In this document: positions 28,578-38,239 of the stretch, piece after piece | Layout: each line of letters opens with the position of its first letter | How positions within the stretch are numbered: position 1 is the stretch's first letter | NCBI GenBank assembly: GCA_013298805.1 | Contig: JAAFIU010000004.1 | Span: 1 to 64,000, forward strand | Length of the DNA stretch: 64,000 nucleotides | Source of the DNA: Cytophagales bacterium | Lineage (GTDB): Bacteria > Bacteroidota > Bacteroidia > Cytophagales > Spirosomataceae | Reading direction: 5' to 3' | Made by a program: the position numbers and the translations under genes | The notes under the pieces: generated by a model | The model's input: the letters and a program-made list of their open reading frames with translations, nothing else | What the model was told of the DNA's origin: nothing | Database searches by the model: none

Positions 28578-31397
28578 TTACTTCTTCTCTGGCAACATAA
28601 TTACCTTAATCATGTTTTCAGCGAAGTATTTTTTAGCAGCGGTTTTGGTACTTTCTACCGTCACTTTTTTCAACATTTCGTCTTCTTTCAATACTTCTTT
28701 TACGTCTTCGCCATCTTGGTATTGTCCTTGTAAATAACCTAACCAGAAGCCATTATCACGTAATTGCGTTTCTGTTTGACGTTTTGTTTCTGCTTTAAAC
28801 TTCTCAATATCAGTTGCTTCTGCTCCAGAATCTTTGATTTTTTGAATTTCTGCCATTGTTCTATTTACCAATTTCTCCACATTCTCAGGGGCGCATTGGA
28901 AGCCAATTTTGAAACTGTAACGTTTTGCAGGAATTTTAGCCGTTGAACCACTTACGCCCACACCATAAACACCAGATTCTTCTTCACGTAATTTTTCTGT
29001 CAATTTTATTTCCAAAACTTCCGAAAGTGCTTCTACTTGCGTTTCGTTTTCTGGCGTAATTTCAGCATCACCCGACCAAACCATTGTTACCCGAGCTTTA
29101 GGTTCTGAGCCTTTGTAAAGTGTTTTTTCAACTTTGCCTTTTGGGGTACGAATGCCTAAATCTTTGAATGTTTCCTTGCGTTTTATTGACGGTAAACCTC
29201 CTAAATACTTCTCTAACAAAGGTTTAATCTCCTCATTTTTGAAATTTCCAACCAATAAAAACGTAAAATCAGAAGCATCGGCGTAACGTTCTTTATAAAT
29301 TTCAAAAGCACGATTTACATCAACTTTATTGAAACGCTCAACGGTTAATGGAAAATTTCGAGGAGCATAATTACTCAAAATTACCTCTAAAGAGTCTTTA
29401 TAGACTTTTTCGGGTGTTAATGTTTTTTGCTGATTTTCTAAAAAACTACCCACGTTTGCTACAAAACCTTTAATAACATCACTATCAAAACGGGGTTGTG
29501 TGAAGTTGCTGTATATCAATTGCAAAGCTGTTTCAAGGTCTTTTGGATTGGTTGAACCAGTGATATTTTCAGAAGTTTCTGTGATGTAAGGGGTAACTTG
29601 TGCTACTTTTCCAGTCATCATTTTTTGTAAATTAACGGCTGAAAATTCCCCCAAACCACTTATCGAAACAATCGTGGAAGCCAAAGAAGCATTGTCTGCA
29701 TCTTTATCGGTATAAAGGTTTGTGCCACCCATGCTGTATGCACCAATCAGGATTTCGTCATTTTTGAAGTCAGTTGGTTTTAAAACCGCTTTTACACCAT
29801 TGGCAAAAGTCAATTCTGTAATGCCCACTTCTGGAATTTGTTTGCTTGCAACGACTTTTGAACCCGTTGGCAATTTGGCAATTAATGGTTTATTAATCGT
29901 ATTGTCCACATAAGCCGTTACATTTTTCCCCGCAGTATTCAACCATTCTCTAAGTTGGGCTTCGGTTGGTAAAGTTGCTTTGTCTTTTTCGGGAGCTAAT
30001 AAAATTACCGAACGATTTTCGGAAGTAATTAATTGATTACTTAAAGCGTTAACTTCTTCTAATTTTACGCCTTCCAAATATTTTTTGGTAAAATCAAAAC
30101 TGAAATCGGGAGAAGTAAGGTTTTCATTTTCTGTGAACGCTCCCACTAAACCACCTACAATTTGTTCAGAAGGGGTTTTGTCTTTTTCCTTAAATGATTT
30201 TTCTTGTGCAACCATATAATCGGTTTTGGCACGAGCTAATTCCGAAGTAGTAAAACCAAACTTTTTGGCTTTTTCGGTTTCTTCCAAAACGGCAACTAAG
30301 GCTTTTTCAATATTTCCGCCTTTGGCTACGGCAATTGAATTGAAGGCATCAAGATTACCTACACCACCCAAAAATCCTCCATAACTGGCATTTCCAAAAA
30401 GAAAAGGAGGGTCAGCTTTTTGGGTAAGTTCTTGAATACGAGCCGATAACATTTGATTGAACAATGAACGAAGCATTCCATCACGGCGGTCTTGATAAGT
30501 TACATCCTTGCGTTTGGCTTGCTTACACATTACTTGAATAACGGTATAAGGTTGCTCTGGGTCAGTTACGATGGCAACGTCTGTTCCTCCCGTTAAAGGA
30601 ATGGTATATTTGATTCTTTCCTTCTCATTTGCAGGGTTTTGAATACCGCTAAATTTTTCGATAATCATTTTTTCAACCATTGCCACATCAATATCTCCAA
30701 CAACAGCAACCGCCTCTAAATCAGGACGATAGAAGTCTTTGTGGAATTGATTCAGCACTTCATATTTGAACGTTTTTAGGACCGTATCTTTTCCAATTGG
30801 TAGGCGTTTGGCGTATTGAGAATTGTTGAGGATTATAGGGAAAAACTTATCACGCATACGTACTTGAGCGCCTTTTCCCGTGCGAGATTCTTCCAAAACT
30901 ACCCCTCTTTCTTTATCAATTTCGGTAGGGTCGAGGGTGGCATTATGAGCCCAGTCTTCCAAAATTTGCATTCCTTTTTTGAAAACTTCTATTGAATCCG
31001 TTGGAACGGGCAACATATAAACCGTTTCGTCAAAACCTGTGTAAGCATTCAAATCTGCTCCGAAGCGAACCCCAGATTTTTGCAGGAAATTAACCAATTC
31101 ATTTTTAGGGAAATTTTTTGTGCCGTTAAAATTCATGTGTTCCATAAAGTGAGCAAGCCCTTGTTGCTCGTCAGTTTCCAAAACAGAACCCGCTTTAACA
31201 GCCAAACGCAACTGAGCCCGATTTTTGGGTTCAGCATTTTTCATGATGTAGTATTTTAAACCGTTAGGAAGAACGCCCGTTTTCACACGAGAATCCATCG
31301 GAAGAAGCATTTTGCTCAAATCTTCTTGAGCCAAAGTTGCATGGTTGGAAAGAAGCCCCAACGCCAAACCTGCAACCAGTGTAGTGATTTTTTTCAT
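28578..31397 (-). CDS. M16 family zinc metallopeptidase
   Basis: GLAHFMEHMNFNGTKNFPKNEL (HxxEH); second M16 half downstream. Confidence 0.93.
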   Translation of the reverse strand: MKKITTLVAGLALGLLSNHATLAQEDLSKMLLPMDSRVKTGVLPNGLKYYIMKNAEPKNRAQLRLAVKAGSVLETDEQQGLAHFMEHMNFNGTKNFPKNELVNFLQKSGVRFGADLNAYTGFDETVYMLPVPTDSIEVFKKGMQILEDWAHNATLDPTEIDKERGVVLEESRTGKGAQVRMRDKFFPIILNNSQYAKRLPIGKDTVLKTFKYEVLNQFHKDFYRPDLEAVAVVGDIDVAMVEKMIIEKFSGIQNPANEKERIKYTIPLTGGTDVAIVTDPEQPYTVIQVMCKQAKRKDVTYQDRRDGMLRSLFNQMLSARIQELTQKADPPFLFGNASYGGFLGGVGNLDAFNSIAVAKGGNIEKALVAVLEETEKAKKFGFTTSELARAKTDYMVAQEKSFKEKDKTPSEQIVGGLVGAFTENENLTSPDFSFDFTKKYLEGVKLEEVNALSNQLITSENRSVILLAPEKDKATLPTEAQLREWLNTAGKNVTAYVDNTINKPLIAKLPTGSKVVASKQIPEVGITELTFANGVKAVLKPTDFKNDEILIGAYSMGGTNLYTDKDADNASLASTIVSISGLGEFSAVNLQKMMTGKVAQVTPYITETSENITGSTNPKDLETALQLIYSNFTQPRFDSDVIKGFVANVGSFLENQQKTLTPEKVYKDSLEVILSNYAPRNFPLTVERFNKVDVNRAFEIYKERYADASDFTFLLVGNFKNEEIKPLLEKYLGGLPSIKRKETFKDLGIRTPKGKVEKTLYKGSEPKARVTMVWSGDAEITPENETQVEALSEVLEIKLTEKLREEESGVYGVGVSGSTAKIPAKRYSFKIGFQCAPENVEKLVNRTMAEIQKIKDSGAEATDIEKFKAETKRQTETQLRDNGFWLGYLQGQYQDGEDVKEVLKEDEMLKKVTVESTKTAAKKYFAENMIKVIMLPEKK

Positions 31398-31556
31398 TTT
31401 AAATAGAGTTCTCCTGACCCCGACAGAAGTGTTTTTATTTAGATTAGTGGGGGTAAATTTGTACCACGAGAAATTATTTCTTTAGTACAGGCACAATTTA
31501 GTGTTATTTTGTAGAATAACGGTGATGGGAATTGGAAATTGTTATTTGGGAAATAT

Positions 31557-32165
31557 TTAACGGTCAAATTTTCTTAAATATTCTCTTTTGGCGTAGAAGT
31601 AGGAGAGAATGAAGGTTATTGACATCGTTCCGAAAATAATCAATGTTGATTTTCTACCAAGCCCTTCTGGTGAATAATAAATTGTTAGTGATAAACCTAT
31701 CACTCCAAATATAAAGAATAAACGCCCTCTTAGTTTGCAATATTTTCGCCATATATCTTCATCTTCAAAGTAGATAGAAACACTTTCCGTTGGCATCGGT
31801 CTTAATGAATAATAGTTGCCGTACAGAATCAATAAGATAAAAGCATAAGCCTCTGTTAGACTAATTACTCCTGAAAATTTGGTGTAAAATAAAATCAAAA
31901 TAATGCCTACACTGATTTGATTCAGAATAATTAGAGAGTCAACCTTTTTTGCTAAGTACAACATTTTTTCATCTCCATTAATCATTCTATCTCTTCCTAA
32001 AAAAATATACATGACGATTATCGTAGCATTAAAAGTTGAAATGCCAGAAAGTAAAAAATCTGATTTGCTATTTTCAGCGTCTTGAGCAATTAAATGGGCT
32101 ATAATACAGAGCAATATTGGTATGATACAAAGTGAAAGTTTGATTGCTAATTCTTTGATTTTCAT
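31557..32165 (-). CDS. Divergent SdpI-like membrane protein
   Basis: GNYYSLRPMPTESVSIYFEDEDIWRKYCKLRGRLFFIFG resembles the SdpI GNY..DEEVWRKTH.LAGK region. Confidence 0.5.
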   Translation of the reverse strand: MKIKELAIKLSLCIIPILLCIIAHLIAQDAENSKSDFLLSGISTFNATIIVMYIFLGRDRMINGDEKMLYLAKKVDSLIILNQISVGIILILFYTKFSGVISLTEAYAFILLILYGNYYSLRPMPTESVSIYFEDEDIWRKYCKLRGRLFFIFGVIGLSLTIYYSPEGLGRKSTLIIFGTMSITFILSYFYAKREYLRKFDR

Positions 32166-32191
32166 AATTGAAAGTCGTTTTAAGTATGGAA

Positions 32192-32449
32192 TTATTGTGT
32201 TTTAAACTGAACAAACCAAGCCATAATCTCGTCCATTACCGTCATATTGAGGGAATATTCTACAAATTGCCCTTTCTTGACGGCTACGACCAAATCGGCT
32301 TGTTTCAGTAAATCGAGGTGATGCGAAATACTGGGTTTTGTCATATTAAATTTATCGGCAATATCGCCCGCATTCATGTCTCCGTCTTTGAGCATTTCCA
32401 AAATCTCACGTCGGGTAGTATCATTTAGGGCTTTAAAAAGTATATTCAT
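32192..32449 (-). CDS. ArsR-family transcriptional autorepressor (SdpR-like)
   Basis: FKALNDTTRREILEMLKDGDMNAGDIADKFNMTKPSISHHLDLLKQADLV. Confidence 0.9.
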   Translation of the reverse strand: MNILFKALNDTTRREILEMLKDGDMNAGDIADKFNMTKPSISHHLDLLKQADLVVAVKKGQFVEYSLNMTVMDEIMAWFVQFKTQ

Positions 32450-33093
32450 GAGGTTTTATTTTTAGCTTCAGATTCGGCAATAATTTGGGTGTTTTTGTAA
32501 ATAATGACCCATGAGCCTAAATAATATAGTATGAGAATCCCAAATATTCCGCCAACAACAACTTGTATGGTATTTGGTAAAATCAAGAAAATAGTTACCA
32601 CCAATAAGCCAAAATAGAATTCAAATTTGCCAGTAAGTTTTTGAGATTTCTTGTAAAAAGCATCACCGTAAGTATCGGCATAAGTGGCGGCAAAACTGTT
32701 TAATCCCATTTTCTTAGGTAAAACACTCTGGTAATTTCCTTGTATCATCAGGAATATTCCGAAAAGAATAAAAAAGGCATTATAACCTAAATTGGGCGTG
32801 TAATTGAATGAATAATAAAGTAAAAGTATAGAAGTCAATACACAAAAGATAGCCCAAATTGTTCTCAATCGTAAGTTAAGTCTTTCAAATTCAGTGTTTT
32901 CAGGTTTATAGAGACTCTTGACAATTTCTACTAATTTCCCCAAATATATTACAAAAGTCATTGCAATAAATCCTTCTGCAAAGCTGAGAAATGATTCAAA
33001 AAAAGGTTTATCATGGAATAAAATGACCACAATCAATGGTGAAATATAAGCTAATATGATTGCTATTATTAATAAAGTTTTGGAATTTTTCAT
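32446..33093 (-). CDS. SdpI family protein
   Basis: Multi-TM protein; GNYQSVLPKKMGLNSFAATY..; overlaps sdpR-like gene by 4 nt. Confidence 0.75.
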   Translation of the reverse strand: MKNSKTLLIIAIILAYISPLIVVILFHDKPFFESFLSFAEGFIAMTFVIYLGKLVEIVKSLYKPENTEFERLNLRLRTIWAIFCVLTSILLLYYSFNYTPNLGYNAFFILFGIFLMIQGNYQSVLPKKMGLNSFAATYADTYGDAFYKKSQKLTGKFEFYFGLLVVTIFLILPNTIQVVVGGIFGILILYYLGSWVIIYKNTQIIAESEAKNKTS

Positions 33094-33117
33094 AGCTGTA
33101 AATGTTTTTAGATAAAT

Positions 33118-33191
33118 ATTTAGACAAATATCTAAATAAAATTATTTACTTCCAAATGTTTTGTTAAAAATATTTAGAAGATTGTCTAAAT
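33118..33191. promoter_or_regulatory. Two operator-like inverted repeats ATTTAGA-N6-TCTAAAT
   Basis: 33118-33137 atttagacaaatatctaaat and 33172-33191 atttagaagattgtctaaat. Confidence 0.75.
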
Positions 33192-33276
33192 ACTCGGAAA
33201 GATTATCCATTTTTCATGATACTTTGATAAGTAAGATGGCAAAATCTCTTTTCTTTGTATTAAAATCTTTCCAAAA

Positions 33277-34647
33277 ATGTATCAAGAAACCATTAAAAAT
33301 ATTACCTACAATTTTCCTGACCTCAAAACTTTGATGGCGAAGGCAACGCCTCGGCGGTCGGGGGATGAGTTGGCGGGTGTAGCGGCAAAATCTGCTCAGG
33401 AAAGAGTGGCTGCTCAAATGGCTTTGGCGGATATTTCCCTCAAAACCTTCTTGACCGAACATCTGATTCCGTATGAAAAAGATGAAATAACTCGGCTCAT
33501 TATTGATACGCACGACGAGCAAGCATTTGCTCCCATAAGTCATTTGACGGTTGGAGATTTTAGAGATTTCCTTTTGCAAGAAACCGTTGATAAACAAATA
33601 CTTACGGGTTTGCAAAAGGGATTAACCCCCGAAATGGTGGCGGCGGTAAGCAAAATTATGCGAGTACAAGATTTGATTACGGTGGCTTCAAAATGTGAGG
33701 TTATTACCAAATTCCGAACAACGATTGGTTTGCAAGGACGGTTTTCGACTCGCTTACAACCCAATCATCCAACGGACGATTTTCGGGGAATTGCCGCCAG
33801 TATGATTGATGGACTTTTTTATGGAAGTGGCGATGCGGTTATCGGCATCAATCCTGCAACGGATAATATTCCAACGGTAATTCGGCTTTTGGAAATGTTG
33901 GATGCTGTTCGTCAAAAGTTTGAAATTCCGATGCAATCCTGCATTTTGAGTCATATTACCACCACTATTCAAGCCATTGAACGCAATGCTCCCGTAGATT
34001 TGGTCTTTCAGTCGATTGGTGGAACGGAAGCAACCAATACTTCTTTTGGCGTTAATTTGAATATTTTGCAGGAAGGTTACGAAGCGGGACTTTCGCTTAA
34101 TCGTGGTACAGTTGGCAATAATTTGATGTATTTTGAAACGGGACAGGGAAGTTCGCTTTCGGCAAATGCTCATCACGGTCTCGACCAACAAACCTGCGAA
34201 ACTCGTGCGTATGCGGTGGCGAGACATTTTAATCCACTTTTGGTAAATACCGTCGTGGGATTTATCGGTCCAGAATATCTGTACGATGGAAAACAAATCA
34301 TTCGGGCGGGATTAGAAGACCATTTTTGCGGTAAATTATTAGGGCTTCCAATGGGCGTTGATGTTTGCTATACCAATCACGCCGAAGCCGACCAAGACGA
34401 TATGGATACTTTATTAACCCTCTTAGGAACAGCAGGTTGTAATTTTATCATGGGAATTCCAGGGGCGGACGATGTGATGTTACATTATCAAAGCACATCA
34501 TTTCACGATGCACTTTATATAAGGCATTTATTAGGGAAAAGACCTGCTCCCGAATTTGAAGAATGGTTACTAAAAATGAATATTTTTGATGAAAAAATGA
34601 GGTTAAAATCAGGGAATGTAAAATTAATTGAGGCGATGGGGCTTTAA
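33277..34647 (+). CDS. eutB: Ethanolamine ammonia-lyase large subunit
   Basis: AKATPRRSGDELAGVAA, RLQPNHPTDDFRGIAASMIDGLFYGSGDAVIGINPATD. Confidence 0.95.
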   Translation: MYQETIKNITYNFPDLKTLMAKATPRRSGDELAGVAAKSAQERVAAQMALADISLKTFLTEHLIPYEKDEITRLIIDTHDEQAFAPISHLTVGDFRDFLLQETVDKQILTGLQKGLTPEMVAAVSKIMRVQDLITVASKCEVITKFRTTIGLQGRFSTRLQPNHPTDDFRGIAASMIDGLFYGSGDAVIGINPATDNIPTVIRLLEMLDAVRQKFEIPMQSCILSHITTTIQAIERNAPVDLVFQSIGGTEATNTSFGVNLNILQEGYEAGLSLNRGTVGNNLMYFETGQGSSLSANAHHGLDQQTCETRAYAVARHFNPLLVNTVVGFIGPEYLYDGKQIIRAGLEDHFCGKLLGLPMGVDVCYTNHAEADQDDMDTLLTLLGTAGCNFIMGIPGADDVMLHYQSTSFHDALYIRHLLGKRPAPEFEEWLLKMNIFDEKMRLKSGNVKLIEAMGL

Positions 34648-34654
34648 TAATGGT

Positions 34655-34735
34655 GATTGAGTGAATTGGGATGTGATTGAGTGATTTTTTTAAATAATCA
34701 CTCATTCACAAACCACTCAATCGCAATTAATCAAC
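34655..34735. repeat. Palindromic element (GTGATTGAGTGA family)
   Basis: gtgattgagtgaattgggatgtgattgagtgatttttttaaataatcactcattcacaaaccactcaatcgcaatt. Confidence 0.75.
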
Positions 34736-35435
34736 TGTATCTGTCGTTTCTCCAAGGATATGCCGTATTTGAATAGCCTCTTTCTTCCCAAAAACCTAAT
34801 TTGTTTTTAGGCATAAATTCCAATCTTTTTATCCATTTCGAGCCTTTCCATGCGTACAATTGTGGCGTAATCATACGTAAAGGCCCTCCGTGTTCTACCG
34901 CAAGTGGCTGATCGTCAACGGTATGCCCCAATAGAACGTCAGGTTTCAAGGCTTCTTCTAACGATACGTTTGTTGTATAAGTATCATAGCCGTAACACAT
35001 AATGTGCGTAGCGGTTTCTTTGGGTTGTACCAATGCCGCCAAGTCAATTAAACTCACGCCTTTCCAAACCATGTCCAATTTCGACCAAGTAGTTACGCAG
35101 TGAAAATCAGAAACGTCTTCTGTTTGGGGCAAAGCCATGAAATCGTCCCAAGTCAAAATCACAGGATTTTCTACTTCTCCGTCAATAATCAAACGCCATT
35201 TATCCAATGGAATTTTTGGCTGATAACCCAAGTCAAGGACAGGCCATTTGGTCGTAAGTGTTTGACCAACGGGCGTATTGGGCATTCCATGACGATTAAT
35301 TGGCCCTTTCCCTTGTGGTTTTTCATCTGCCATTGAAGGCGTTAATTTCATTTTTTCCTCAAACCTTGCCTTCAATTTCATGCGGGCTTCAATGATTCGG
35401 TCGAGTTTATTATCTTGAATTTCTTCGTTTTCCAT
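34731..35435 (-). CDS. Molybdopterin-dependent sulfite oxidase-like oxidoreductase
   Basis: SDFHCVTTWSKLDMVWKGVSLIDLAALV; VEHGGPLRMITPQLYAWKGSKWIKRLEF. Confidence 0.92.
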   Translation of the reverse strand: MENEEIQDNKLDRIIEARMKLKARFEEKMKLTPSMADEKPQGKGPINRHGMPNTPVGQTLTTKWPVLDLGYQPKIPLDKWRLIIDGEVENPVILTWDDFMALPQTEDVSDFHCVTTWSKLDMVWKGVSLIDLAALVQPKETATHIMCYGYDTYTTNVSLEEALKPDVLLGHTVDDQPLAVEHGGPLRMITPQLYAWKGSKWIKRLEFMPKNKLGFWEERGYSNTAYPWRNDRYS

Positions 35436-35514
35436 TTGCTGAATGTTTAGTATGATTTTAACGTAAAAAAATAAGAAAAGGTTTATAAAGTAAAGTCAAT
35501 TTAGAAGCCCTCAA

Positions 35515-35543
35515 CGTGGTCAGCGTTCAAAACGCTGACTACG
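35515..35543. repeat. Hairpin with TTCAAAA apex
   Basis: cgtggtcagcg-TTCAAAA-cgctgactacg. Confidence 0.75.
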
Positions 35544-35566
35544 TTATTATCTAAAACCCACAAAAA

Positions 35567-35600
35567 AAAGAGACAAAGCAATGTGCCTTGTCTCTATATA
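35567..35600 (-). terminator. Intrinsic terminator of asd
   Basis: Minus strand: agagacaaggcacattgctttgtctctttttttt. Confidence 0.8.
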
Positions 35601-35626
35601 AATAATAAATCAAACCTTATTAATCA

Positions 35627-36619
35627 CTAAATAAGACCGTTTTTAGCTAAAGCTTCGCAAATTTGTACTGCATTGGTAGCAGCTCCTTTACGCAAATTAT
35701 CAGCTACAATCCACATATTTACGGTATTGGGCTGAGTTAAATCACGACGAATACGTCCTACAAAAACCTCATCCTTTCCGTGTGCATTGATTGGCATTGG
35801 ATAAACAGCATTTTTAGGGTCATCTTGTAAGATTACACCTTCTTCTGCGGCTAAAATGCTCTTCATTTCTTCTACGTCAAAATCATTTTCAAACTCAATA
35901 TTCACTGATTCTGAGTGACCACCAATCGTAGGAATACGAACCGTAGTTGCAGTTACCTGAATCGAGTCATCCATCATGATTTTCTTCGTTTCGTTCACCA
36001 TTTTCATTTCTTCTTTGGTATAACCATTGTCCAAGAATACGTCAATGTGTGGCAAAACGTTTAAGTCAATTTTGTGTGGATATACCGCAGGAACGTCTGT
36101 ACGACCCTCACGCTCTGCAAAAAGTTGGTCAACCGCTGCCTTTCCTGTACCCGTAACTGACTGATAGGTAGAAACAACAACACGTTTGATTTTGTATTTT
36201 TTATGTAATGGATTCATTACTACCACCATCTGAATTGTTGAACAGTTGGGGTTTGCAATGATTTTATCTTCTGCTGTAAGTGTGTGAGCATTGATTTCTG
36301 GAACAACCAATTTCTTCGTTGGGTCCATTCTCCAAGCCGATGAATTATCAACAACTGTGATACCTGCTTCCGCAAACTTTGGAGCTAATGCTAATGATGT
36401 ACCACCACCCGCTGAGAAAATTGCTACGTCAGGTTTCATCTTGATAGCATCGTCAAAACCGACTACGGTATATTGTTTACCCTTAAACTCAACCTGTTTA
36501 CCCACTGAACGCTCAGAGGCAACTGGAATAAGTTCTGTTACGGGGAAATTACGTTCCGCCAATACTTTAAGGATTTCGCCACCGACCAAACCTGTGGCTC
36601 CGACTACTGCTACTTTCAT
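35627..36619 (-). CDS. asd: Aspartate-semialdehyde dehydrogenase
   Basis: VAVVGATGLVGGEILKVLAER; NPNCSTIQMVV. Confidence 0.95.
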   Translation of the reverse strand: MKVAVVGATGLVGGEILKVLAERNFPVTELIPVASERSVGKQVEFKGKQYTVVGFDDAIKMKPDVAIFSAGGGTSLALAPKFAEAGITVVDNSSAWRMDPTKKLVVPEINAHTLTAEDKIIANPNCSTIQMVVVMNPLHKKYKIKRVVVSTYQSVTGTGKAAVDQLFAEREGRTDVPAVYPHKIDLNVLPHIDVFLDNGYTKEEMKMVNETKKIMMDDSIQVTATTVRIPTIGGHSESVNIEFENDFDVEEMKSILAAEEGVILQDDPKNAVYPMPINAHGKDEVFVGRIRRDLTQPNTVNMWIVADNLRKGAATNAVQICEALAKNGLI

Positions 36620-36766
36620 TGTAATTAATTGATTATTAAAAAGTGACTGAGGCTATAAAGGCACAAAGGCACATAGTGAAAAAAGAAAATTAAAGTTTTA
36701 TCTATCGTTTTCATCATGTCTTTAATATGATGAGGAAATTACTAATGTTAAGATTTTCGTGGTAAC

Positions 36767-37264
36767 TTAAAAACTATGCACAAACCCAACTCCAATGATT
36801 ACCTGATTATTAAAAGATTTATCAAAAACCAAGCCTAATTTGTTATCTGTGATAACTTCGTTGTAACGTTTTATTGCTTTTACTAAATGTTTGTTCGACT
36901 TAAAATTCAAATAACTTGAAAGTAAAGTTGTTCCTCCTAAAACGCTCCAATATGCTCCATTTGAGACTTTTTCACGATTAAAAACAGTATAAAGTGAAAA
37001 ACCTGCCGAGAGTAAATTGATAGTTTGAACCAGCTTACGTTGTTTTTTGAAGGTCAAAAATTCAACATTTACTTCGATATCCCTTGCCTGCAACAATGGA
37101 ATTTGTAATGCCAAAGGATTTTCAATAGTTTGGCGGTCGTAGATAAATTTAGTATTCCAAATTTTTTGTTTTATTTCTATTGGGTATAGTGCTTTTTTTT
37201 CAATCTGCCCGAATGATTGAGAATAAAAACAGACTAAAAAGAAAATTAATATCCTGATTTTCAC
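36767..37264 (-). CDS. Secreted/membrane hypothetical protein
   Basis: 165 aa with signal peptide. Confidence 0.6.
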   Translation of the reverse strand: MKIRILIFFLVCFYSQSFGQIEKKALYPIEIKQKIWNTKFIYDRQTIENPLALQIPLLQARDIEVNVEFLTFKKQRKLVQTINLLSAGFSLYTVFNREKVSNGAYWSVLGGTTLLSSYLNFKSNKHLVKAIKRYNEVITDNKLGLVFDKSFNNQVIIGVGFVHSF

Positions 37265-37396
37265 GGCTATACGATAATTGAAAAAGTCCGCAAAATTACT
37301 CTATAAAATTGGAAGAGAAAAGAGAAATTAGCGTTTAGCTTTTAGATAGTAAATATTAAAGATTTAATATATTGATTATCAGCATGTTAAATAATT

Positions 37397-37972
37397 TCAA
37401 AATCTGTAAATATTTGTGGGTGAAATGCAAAAATCCATTTTTATGTCAAATTTATTAACGTCTGAAATTCGTTCGATTGGCTCTTCGAGGCAAACGCCAA
37501 TTTTCAAGGTTTCTGGGCGACATTGCTGTAAAAATCTATCGTAAAACCCTTTACCGTACCCAACTCTATTGCCTTGTTGGTCAAAAATGAGCAGTGGAAT
37601 GATTACCATGTCAACTTGATTGGGTTGAATTTCTACTAAATTTTCTCCCGAAGGCTCTAAAATTCCCCAATGATTTTCAGTTAGATTTTCTTCATCAAAA
37701 AGAAAGTGTTGCATTTCAAAAGTGGAAGGAATAATCTTTGAAACAATAATTTTTATTTGGGGAGAATATTGTTTTAATTCTTTGATTATCAAAAAGGTAT
37801 TTATTTCATTTTGTTTTTTTATCGGGAGGAAAATATGTAAATACGCTATCGTTTCAAGATTGATTTCCTGAAAAAAAAGGTCTTTAATTTGCTCACTTTT
37901 AGTTTCAATTTTTTCGTGAGAAAGCGTTTTACGTTTTGTGAGATAATATTTTCGGAGGGACGATTTATCCAT
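37397..37972 (-). CDS. 5-formyltetrahydrofolate cyclo-ligase
   Basis: DMVIIPLLIFDQQGNRVGYGKGFYDRFL. Confidence 0.92.
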   Translation of the reverse strand: MDKSSLRKYYLTKRKTLSHEKIETKSEQIKDLFFQEINLETIAYLHIFLPIKKQNEINTFLIIKELKQYSPQIKIIVSKIIPSTFEMQHFLFDEENLTENHWGILEPSGENLVEIQPNQVDMVIIPLLIFDQQGNRVGYGKGFYDRFLQQCRPETLKIGVCLEEPIERISDVNKFDIKMDFCISPTNIYRF

Positions 37973-38100
37973 AATTTACGTGAACGGGGACGCTCAAATT
38001 AGTTCAAACATAGGTGTTTGAACCAGTGGGGTTTTATTCATAGTTTACGTGAGCGTGGACGCTCAAATTAGTTCAAACGTGGGCGTTTGAACCAGTGGTA
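37968..38100. repeat. Tandem about 69-bp duplication over the 5' end of the cyclo-ligase gene
   Basis: tttacgtgaRcgKggacgctcaaattagttcaaacRtRggYgtttgaaccagtgg present twice, period 69 bp. Confidence 0.85.
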
Positions 38101-38191
38101 ACTGCGTAAAAATCCAGCAGTAATAAAAATCAAAACGTATCACAATGATGAATTATGGTACGTTTTGGAAAATGATATTTAACTATGGTTT

Positions 38192-38226
38192 TACGGAAGT
38201 CGTCCTTTCAAAGGACGACTTCCGTA
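38192..38226. repeat. Near-perfect palindrome with TTCAAA apex
   Basis: tacggaagtcgtcctttcaaaggacgacttccgta. Confidence 0.85.
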
Positions 38227-38239
38227 TTCAAAATAATTC

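Noticed and set aside
33214-33615. Minus-strand ORF of 133 aa at the eutB 5' end and the 180-aa ORF at 33754-34296
   Set aside because: Antisense to eutB with no domain signal
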